NCBI RefSeq assembly: GCF_030272615.1
Contig: NC_081409.1
Coordinates: 202,908,449 to 202,972,448, forward strand
Source: Cryptomeria japonica
Lineage: Eukaryota > Streptophyta > Pinopsida > Cupressales > Cupressaceae
Reading direction: 5' to 3'
DNA length: 64,000 nucleotides
A program made the translations under genes and the position numbers. Positions 56,121 through 64,000 of the stretch are shown one piece after another (positions within the stretch are counted from its first letter, which is position 1; the number at the start of each line of letters is the position of its first letter). A model generated the notes under the pieces. It had not been told where the DNA came from, made no database searches, and saw only the letters and a program-made list of their open reading frames with translations.

Positions 56121-59100
56121 TCAAGTCTCTAACGAAGGAGCAGAAACTCCCAATTTGTCTCTCAGGTATTCAAATGATTCCTTGGATAAAGGTTTAATGA
56201 AAATATCTGCAATCTACTCTTTATTGTGCACATAAACTAGTCTAACTTCATTTTCTTCCACCTTCTCCTTTAAAAAGTTATACTTGATATATATATATAT
56301 ATGCTTTGTTTTAGAATGAAACGTTGGATTCTTTGATATATCAATAGTAGTAGATTATCACAGTGAATAACTACCGGTGCATCACAATCCACCTTTATAT
56401 CCTTCAACATTTGCTTCATCCATAAAACTTGTGTACAGTTAGTAGCAGCAACAACGTACTCAGCTTCAGTAGTAGATAGAGAAGTGCATGATTGTTTCTT
56501 TTTTATCCATGAAACCAACTTCTTTCCAAGAAAGAAAGCTCCATCGGAAGGACTTTTTCGTTCACCAACATCTCCAGCCCAATCAACATTTGTATATGCA
56601 CATAAAGTAAAGTTATCATCCTTAGGGTACCACAAGCCATATTTTGATGTGCCTTGCAAGTATCTAAAAATCTTTTTCAATTCCATATCATAATTTTCTC
56701 TAGGATCACTCTGAAATCTTGAAACAATACAAACAACATTCATAATGTCAAGTCTAGTCCGAGTCAAATAAAGCAGACCTCTAATCATAGATTTGTATCT
56801 TGTAGGATTTACCGGTGCAGAAACATCTTTTCTTGTCAATTTCTCACTTGTAACCATAGGAGTGCTTACCGGTTTAGAATCTCCCATACCAAATTTCTTC
56901 AACAATTCTTTATCATTTTTAGTTTGACAGATAAAAATGTCTTTGTTAGTCTGAGTAATCTACAAACCTAAGAAAAAATTCATCTCACCAATCATAGACA
57001 TCTCAAATTCTTTCTCCATATTCTTAGAAAATTCTATGCATAATTTATTTTCACCTCGAAAAATAATGTCATCAACAAATACTTCAACAATCAGTATATT
57101 ATCATTAGTGATTTTATAATATAAATTATTGTCAGCACTGCCATTAGTAAAACCAAGTTTCAAGAGATATTTATCCAACTTTGCATACCAAGCTCTAGGG
57201 GCTTCTTTCAATCCATATAAAGCTTTCCTTAACCTACAAACCATATTTGTATCATCTGATAGTGAAAAACCATTAGGTTGCTCAATACAAACTTCCTCAT
57301 CAAGATCCTCATTCAAGAATGCACATTGAACATCCATCTAATAAACTTTGTAGTTTTTGTAAGCAGCATAGGCAAGAAATAATCTTTTAGCTTCAATCCT
57401 AGCTACAAGTGCAAAAGTTTCTCCATAATCAATTCCTTCCTTCTGAGAATATCCTTTACAAATCAATCTAGCCTTATTCCTTATAACTTGATCATCCTCT
57501 TTCAATTTATTCCTAAAAACCCATTTAGTTCCAATGACATTTTTATTTTTAGGTCGGGGAACTAAAGTCCATGTGTTATTTTTCTCAATCTAATCTAATT
57601 CTTCTTCCATAGATTTTAACCAATGTCCATCTTTACATGCCTCAATTACTGATACTGGTTCAACTTGTGAAATTAAACATATCTCATTAGTTGCTAGTCT
57701 TCTTCTTGTCATCTCTCCATTGCTCTTATCCCCAATGATTTGATCTTTAGGATGATTTAATCTCACATACCTAGGAGTCTTTTGACTCTTTGTTCCTCTT
57801 CCCTGTTCTTCAGTTACTGTAGAATTCTGTGATGTTGTCAGAGTAACTAGTTCAATTCTTTGTTTTGATAAAGGTGCTACCAATTTAGATATAATCATTC
57901 CACTATTGGTTCCTTCTCATAAACTTTGGTTTGACTTTTCTTCAACTCATCTACTTTGACATTAGCACCCTCCACAATTCTCTACAATCTCTTGTTATAA
58001 CATCTATATGCTTTGCTTTCATTAGAATAACCAAGAAATATGTCTTCATCACATCTAGGATCAAATTTCTCAATAGTATCATCTCTCTTGATATAACATT
58101 TACTACCAAAAATTCTGAAATACTTAACTGTATGTGTATTGCCAAACCATATTTCATAAGGTGTCTTACCAGTTTCTCCTTTGATGTGTACTCTATTGAA
58201 TGTATAAACTGTTGTACTCATTGCTTATCTCCAGTAGATATGAGGTATATTAGATTCATCATCATTGTTCTAGCAGCATCCAAGATAGTTATGTTCTTCC
58301 TTTCTGCAACTTCATTCTGTTGAGGTGTTCAGGGAGCAGAAAATTGTCTTCTTATACCATGCTTGTCACACAAGTTATTAAACTCATCGAATGTGAATTC
58401 TCCACCATGATCTGATCTCAAACATTTAATCTTCAATCTTGTCTCAGTTTCCACTTTAGCCTTAAATATTTTAAACCTTTCAAATGCTTCATATTTTTCT
58501 CTCAAAAAAGTAACTCACATCATTCTAGAATAATCATCAATGATTAGCATGAAATATCTATCACCATGAAAACTTTTAACTCTAGCAGGGCCACATAAAT
58601 CAATATGAATAAGATCAAGAAAATAATTTGATTTATCTTGTATACTCCTAAAAGAGGTTCTGACATGTTTACATATTTGACATTTTGTACATACTAGATT
58701 ATAGGGCTTCATAATCTTAGGTATATCCCTAACTATCATAATTGAACTGATCTTCACAATGCAATCAAAATTCACATGACACGGCCTTTTATGACATATC
58801 CAACTCTCATCAATCTATGTAATCAAACATGTCTTCTCACCGGAGTTCAAATGAAATATATTACCTTTTGTCTATGTACCGGTTGCAATCTCCAAGCCAG
58901 ATCTATTAATGATTTTGTATTTTCCATCCTTGAACTGTAATTGAAATCCCTTATCTAACAATTGTTCTACACTCAAAAGATTATGCATCAAACCTTCAAC
59001 ATAATAAACATTGTCAGTATTGTTCTTACCATCCAATGATATAGTTCATTTTCCTTTGATCATACATGCCTTGTCATCTCCAAATCTATCTAGTCCACCA

Positions 59101-60185
59101 TCAAATTTTTGCAAAGACAGAAACTTCCCTTTATCTCCAGTCATATGATGTGAACAGTCATTGTCAATTACCCATTCATCCTTGTCTTCAATTTTAGCAA
59201 CAAGTGTCTTCTCCTCAGGTACATTCTCTTCCAGTGTTGGATCATGTTCATTGATAGCCAGGAATACCCATTCATTCCCATTGTCGGATCCACTAGCAGA
59301 GTCTTATGTCGGTTCATAATTTGAATCAGTAATGCCTTCCTCATCCACTATGTAGCATGATTTGTCTTTATTTTCCTTGTATTTATATTTTTTCTAATAT
59401 CCAAGGTTAGGCTTAAATAATTTTTTAACTCTTTCTTCAAATCTTGAATCCATTTCAGGACACCTAGATGCAAAATGACCACTCTTATTACATGCAAAAC
59501 ATTTAAAAAGTGTTTTTCCTTCATACTTACTTCCTACTGGTCCTTTCCGTTCTCTTCTAGCAAATAGTGCTTCATGTTGCTCAAAATCGTCATCGTCTCT
59601 CTTCATATCTTCCAATTCTTTTGCATATAAGCTTTTCAGTCTTGTTTATCGGTTGCAGATGTAGATGCATGAAAAGCAGGTTCAGTCTTCACAGCTCCAG
59701 AATGTCCAAATTCCTCAAGCTCAAAAGCAGATAGTTTCCCAACCAATGTATCTATGTTGACAAATGTATTAGCCATTGTTCTCAACTCATTGATAGCTTT
59801 AGCCTTCAATTTGTAAGCCGGTGGTAGGGCTCTCAGGACTTTAGAAATAATTTCATCTTCCCTCATAGTTCCACCACAACATTGAAATCCTATAACAATC
59901 TCATTTACCCTTTCCATGAATGCAGTAATCCTTTCATCTTCTTGCATCTTTAGGTTTTCATATCTCACCCGATAACCATCAAGTTTAGCAATCTTCACTA
60001 TAGGGTCACCTTCATTAATAGTCTCCAACTTATCCCATCTAGCCTTTCCAAATGATATTTCTATTAATCCCATTATTTGTTGATTAGAAAGCGCACACAA
60101 GAGGGCTTATCTTGCTCTACAATCATTTTCAAGATCCTTGTCTAGTGCAGGAGCACCTAGGAACAAGAGCACTACCAGGAGGTCC
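56121..60185 (-). pseudogene. E6 Copia gag-pol with frameshifts and stops
   Basis: From about 60185 to the TGA at 56121-56123. Gag 60100-59636 (GDPIVKIAKLDGYRVRYENL); knuckle CFACNKSGHFASRC near 59510, intact; protease near 59165 reads DNDCSHH, so the DSG active site is lost; GAG-pre-integrase to about 58700; integrase 58775-57960 with GPARVKSFHGDRYF, a NEVAERKN block and a C-terminal GYSNESKAY; RT 57600-56960 with YGLKEAPRAWY and FVDDIIF; RNase H 56905-56121 with YTNVDWAG and STTEAEY. Frames change between gag and knuckle, inside integrase (near 58260), after integrase (near 57900) and in RNase H (near 56330), where an expanded AT repeat (56286-56305) lies. Inactive. Confidence 0.9.
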
Positions 60186-61765
60186 ATTTGCAATAAAGGA
60201 AGATTGGAAGACAATCATGTCATTTTTTATATTTTTATAATGTTACTAAGGTCACTGAACCAACATATGTAAGGCTATAAAGCCAGTTTACAAAAGTTGT
60301 CAACTAGAGGCCTAGATTGGTCAAAAGGTCAAAATTGTATAAAAGGCCATGGGAAGGCTAGCAAGTATGTAAAAGGTATTAAATAGGTTATTTGGACGTG
60401 TTTAGGGTGATTTTACAAAGTGTGGAGTCATTTTTATAAAGTGTCACAAAAGTTGTCAAGAAGATGAAAAGTTGTCAAGAAAATGAAACAATGCAAAAAT
60501 ACACTACAAGTTGTAAAAAGGAAGATGAAAGGTCATAAGGGTAGTTGGATGGTTTCTAACTACCAAAAAATGCATAAAAGGAATGCATTGGTCGTTCAAA
60601 AGCATATAGAGGAGTAGAAATTTTTGGAGCAATTGGGTGTGTTTGAATCTTGCATTTTGTTCGGTTTCTTGTGTTAACTCTTTGTTTCTAGGCCTTGTAT
60701 AGCCATGTACGACCTATAAAATCTATAATATAGAAATGGTTAGATAGAAGGGTTAATCCTCTTTCTCATTGTTTTTGTTTGGGTCAATTTCATAAAGAAA
60801 TAAAGAAGATATGCACGTTTTAGTGAAAGTTGTTGTTTGCAACTTCCAGGTTTCCTGAGAACAGTCATGTTGTAGCATTTGGTACGAGCACATATGGAAG
60901 AGTTAAGACATATAACTAGATTTATTGGAAAGATATGTTAATAACCTTTCATTTTATATTGGTTTGAGTAATTTTTATGTAGATTTGTGAAAGTTATGAA
61001 GGTTTTGGTGAACACAGGTTTTAAGTTATCTTAAATGGAGTTGCTGGAGAGGGTTTGTAATTATCTTGTGATTTTACCATTGAAAAAATTAATGGCTTGC
61101 ATATTCTGAAAGTAGAATCAGAGGGCTTTCATTTTATTGTGGTATTTTTTTCATTTGGTTAAGTATTTGTTGTGAAATATGATGCCCTAGCAGGCAGCAA
61201 GCATACATTTTTCCATATTTATGACAGTCAAAATGGGTCTTGGTGCAAAGATTATTAATTTTTATTGTACCGTTGGATCTTTATGAATTTTGGATATGTT
61301 GTTCTTAATCAAGTTGTCTAAAACTCCCCTAGATCGATTGGCCTAATATTCTCTGGTTTGGAAGATATTAATGTCTGAGTGCATGTATAGAAAACTATCA
61401 TGTGAATGACAATCACCTTGATGATAGTGAATTGGATTCTTTCAATGAACAATGATGTTTAATGGTTTGCAAAGGTATAGATGATTGGATATGTTTGAGA
61501 CAGAATTAATGAACCCTTGTAGCATGCATGGAAGTATGACTATTGAGATGCGATATATTACCTTGAAATCAGTATGGTATATGAGTTTGATGTTTTAGTA
61601 CCTTGATAAAAAGTGTTGGATGAACTTGAAATGGTTTTGGATGAACGTAATATAATAATTAGAGGAATTTTAATATGTTTATGCCTTTGATATTGAATAT
61701 ATTATGTTGAATATTGAACTCCATGGTTGATTTGGGGTTCTTGGTTGGTTTTTCATGATGCTCAG
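60186..61765. other. No gene; AT-rich spacer of unknown origin
   Basis: 1.6 kb between the truncated gag end of E6 and the truncated integrase of the next copy. I see no LTR ends, PBS, PPT or protein-like frame. It may be a separate insertion or original flank. Confidence 0.45.
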
Positions 61766-63867
61766 CATCACACAATGAACCGAGTTCTGGTGAAAAGAAG
61801 TAAGGACAAGACCCCTTATGAATACTGGTATGGGAGATCACATGATGTTAGCTATTTTAAGATGTTTGGAAGCAAATGCTTTATTAAGAGAGGTGATTAC
61901 ACAAGCAAGTTTGAATCTAAGAGTGATGAAGACATATTTCTTGGCTATTCCACCAAGAGTAAGGCCTATAAATGCTTCAACAACTAGACACGGAGAATTA
62001 TTGAGAGTGTTGATGTTCGTGTAGATGAATGTCTTGAAGTTTTAAAAGGAACCAATTCAGAGAAAAAGGATGAAGATCTTTGCATTTTGCTTTTGGAACC
62101 TGAAATTGTTAAATCAGAAACTGATAAAGCAAATCCTTATGTACTTGTTCAACCGGAACAAATAAATTCAGAAGAAGATGATAATGAAGAAGTTGAACCT
62201 GAAGAGAATGATCATGTTCTTCCTAGGTATGTGAGACTGAATCACACTTCTGAACATATTATTGGGGATAAGGATGTTGGAGTACTAACTAGAAAGAGAA
62301 TAAGAGAGAACTCTTGCATGATCTCCACCTTTGAACCTAGAAGTGCTAAGGAGGCATTTGGTGATGATCATTGGGTCAAGATATGGAGGAGGAATTGGAT
62401 CAATTTGAGAAGAACAACACTTGGACCCTGATACCCCGACCGGTAAACAAGAATGTTACAGGTACTAAATGGGTGTTCAAAAACAAGTTAAATGAAGATG
62501 GTGTTGTAGTTCGCAAAAAGACAAGATTAGTCTGCAAAGGTTATACACAAGAAGAAGGAGAAGGTTATGGAGAGACTTTTGCACCATTAGCAAGACTGGA
62601 AGGTGTCAAAACTTTACTTGCATTTGCAGCTTATAAGAAGTTCAAGGTATACCAGATGGATGTTAAGTCTGCATTTTTTAATGGGATATTGGAAGAAGAT
62701 ATTTATATAGAGCAGCTCGATGGTTATGCATTGACAAATAAGGAAGACATGGTATGAAAATTACATAAAGATTTGTATAAATTAAAGAAGGCACCCAGAG
62801 CATGGTATGAACAACTTCATATGCATCTGATGAAGATAGGCTTTGCTAGAACCAGTGATGACAACAACATTTATCTCAAGTCTGAAGGAGATGAAATATT
62901 GGTTAGTGAAGTATTTGTTGATGACATTATATTTGGAGGTAATGATGACATGAGCAATAGTTTTGAAAATGAAATGAAGAATGAGTTTGAGATGTCATTA
63001 GTAGGGGAAATAAAAAAAATCATAGGCTTGCAGATACAAAAAATTAAGAATGGTATCTTCATTACTCAATCTAAGTATGTGAAAGAGGTTTTGAAGACTT
63101 TTGGTATGAGTGACTGTAAACCAGTTGGAACCTTAATGGTTACGGGTTGTATGTTATCCAAGGAAGATGCATCTAAGTTTGTAGATGAAAAGGAATACAT
63201 GTCAATGATTGGCAAATTACACTACGTTGTTCATAGTTGACCAGATATTGCCCATGCAGTTGGTATTGTTGCTAGATTTCAGAAGAATCCAAAGGAAGCA
63301 CATTTGATGGTAACCAAGAGAATATTTAGATATCTAAAAGGTACTATTGACTATGGGTTATGGTATCCATATGGTGAAAATTTTGATTTGAAGGCATACA
63401 GAGATGCTAATTGGGCAGGAAATATTGATGACCGGAAGAGTACTACCGGTGGAGCATTCTTTCTAGGAGGAAAGATAGTTTCATGGAGTAGTAAAAACTA
63501 GAGTTGTACTTCACAATCTACTGCTGAAGAAGAGTATGTAGCAGCTTATATGAATTGCACACAAGCTATTTAGATGAGGCACATTTTGGAAGGTTTTAAG
63601 ATGAAAATCTCAAAACCAATAAAGATTTTGTGTGATAATACAAGTGCAATAAACATTTATAAAAATCACTTTTTGCACGCAAGGACTAAGCACATTGAAT
63701 TGAAGTATCACTTCTTGAGGGAAAAAGTTCAAAGTAAAGATGTTATCTTAGAGCATGTTTCTACCAAGGAGAAGCTTGCAGATATCTTTACCAAACCTTT
63801 GCCTAAGACCACTTTTGATTGTCTTAGAAGTCAATTGGGGGTTGTCCCTCTTCATGAAGTTAGTTGA
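61766..63867 (+). pseudogene. Copia pol fragment: integrase C-terminus, RT, RNase H
   Basis: Begins inside integrase (MNRVLVKRSKDKTPYEYWYG) and runs to a TGA at 63865. Visible: integrase tail GYSTKSKAYKCF; linker with PRYVRLNHTSEHIIGDKD; RT with GTKWVFKNKL, MDVKSAFFNG and FVDDIIFGG; RNase H with YRDANWAG, where a second Asp is expected, STAEEEYVAA, and a DIFTKPLP end. One frameshift near 62385 separates the integrase part from the RT. Stops at 61985, 62755, 63238, 63499 and 63571. The plus strand matches E7 gag, and this could be E7's own pol after loss of protease and integrase core, though 7 kb of other DNA intervenes. Confidence 0.9.
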
Positions 63868-64000
63868 GCATGATGTTGATTGCATCAGTCCTTGAATTAC
63901 TTGTAGAATCTTACATGGATTGATGAAGAAGTGGATGTATTCCATAGGGGAGCATCAAGTTGCAGTATGTTGTTGATGCACAGTGAGAGCAAGATTACCT
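63868..64000 (+). other. 3' untranslated end of the pol fragment, cut by the window
   Basis: No PPT or LTR start is reached before the window ends. Confidence 0.5.

Larger units (their letters stand above)
54537..60185 (-). mobile_element. E6: 5'-truncated Copia element nested in E7 gag
   Basis: 3' LTR (54537-55757), PPT and gag-pol on the minus strand; no PBS or 5' LTR follows the gag at about 60185. The five bases left of the LTR (gaaat) are the likely target duplication, but no right copy can be tested because that end is missing. The protein sequence is closest in type to E1 (gag YENLKM, knuckle CFACNKSGH). Several frameshifts and stops make it older or more decayed than E4 and E5. Confidence 0.85.

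Noticed and set aside
56286-56305. AT dinucleotide run as a regulatory TATA element
   Set aside because: It lies inside the RNase H coding region of E6 and is better explained as microsatellite expansion near the frameshift.
60120-60185. Hydrophobic stretch at the N-terminal end of E6 gag resembling a signal peptide
   Set aside because: It lies at the truncation boundary and probably reads through unrelated or degraded sequence; Copia gags have no signal peptide.
1-64000. CRISPR array, bacterial operons, tRNA or rRNA genes
   Set aside because: No regularly spaced identical repeats with unique spacers, no bacterial gene structure and no RNA gene were seen; the content is plant retroelement DNA.

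Overview
The window looks like intergenic DNA from a plant with a large, repeat-dominated genome. A conifer or other gymnosperm is my best guess, but that is inference. I find no convincing host gene in 64 kb, no tRNA or rRNA gene, no CRISPR array and no bacterial operon. Nearly everything interpretable is an LTR retrotransposon of the Ty1/Copia type or a pol-less relative, in several nested layers. Primer-binding sites match the plant initiator-Met tRNA pattern (TGGTATCARAGC), polypurine tracts read AAAGGGGGAGAT, and LTRs begin TG and end CA.

Layout. 1-5177: non-coding DNA with a PBS-like motif array (680-1003) and a long LTR-like block (1184-3889). 5178-10591 (E1, minus): Copia element with two LTRs and a 5-bp target duplication (aatag), from which reverse transcriptase has been deleted. 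10592-13410: non-coding, with one GC-richer patch. 13411-16951 (plus): LTR end, PBS, a decayed gag, an array of eight 16-bp palindromes (15325-15549), a perfect hairpin, and a separate multi-zinc-knuckle fragment. 17515-25533 (E2, minus): an 8-kb LTR element with two long ORFs and no recognisable pol. ORF1 has a coiled coil plus five CCHC-type knuckles; ORF2 is about 1,120 codons. 25715-27755 (E3, plus): the 3' end of a related pol-less element. 28242-34884 (E4, minus): complete Copia element with 661-bp LTRs, target duplication tactc, and gag-pol in one frame broken only by stop codons. 34918-36815 (plus): long decayed ORF of unknown family. 36816-40156: AT-rich DNA with a 30-bp minisatellite. 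40157-47813 (E5, minus): complete Copia element with about 1.5-kb LTRs and a single-frame gag-pol with stops. 47993-52211: decayed coiled-coil ORFs and a small TRIM/LARD-like element (48609-50184). 52212-54536 (E7, plus): LTR, PBS and gag, interrupted by E6 (54537 to about 60185, minus), a 5'-truncated Copia element. 61766-64000 (plus): 3' two thirds of another Copia pol, running off the window.

How the parts relate. Gag packages the RNA; protease, integrase, reverse transcriptase and RNase H copy and insert it. E4, E5, E6 and the 61766-63867 copy show most of these domains but all carry stops or frameshifts, so no intact autonomous element is visible. E2 and E3 lack pol but share PBS, PPT and LTR-internal motifs with the Copia elements beside them, which suggests they are mobilised in trans.

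The two observations most worth following up are the palindrome array at 15325-15549 and the pol-less two-ORF family (E2/E3, with possible kin at 16616 and 34918).
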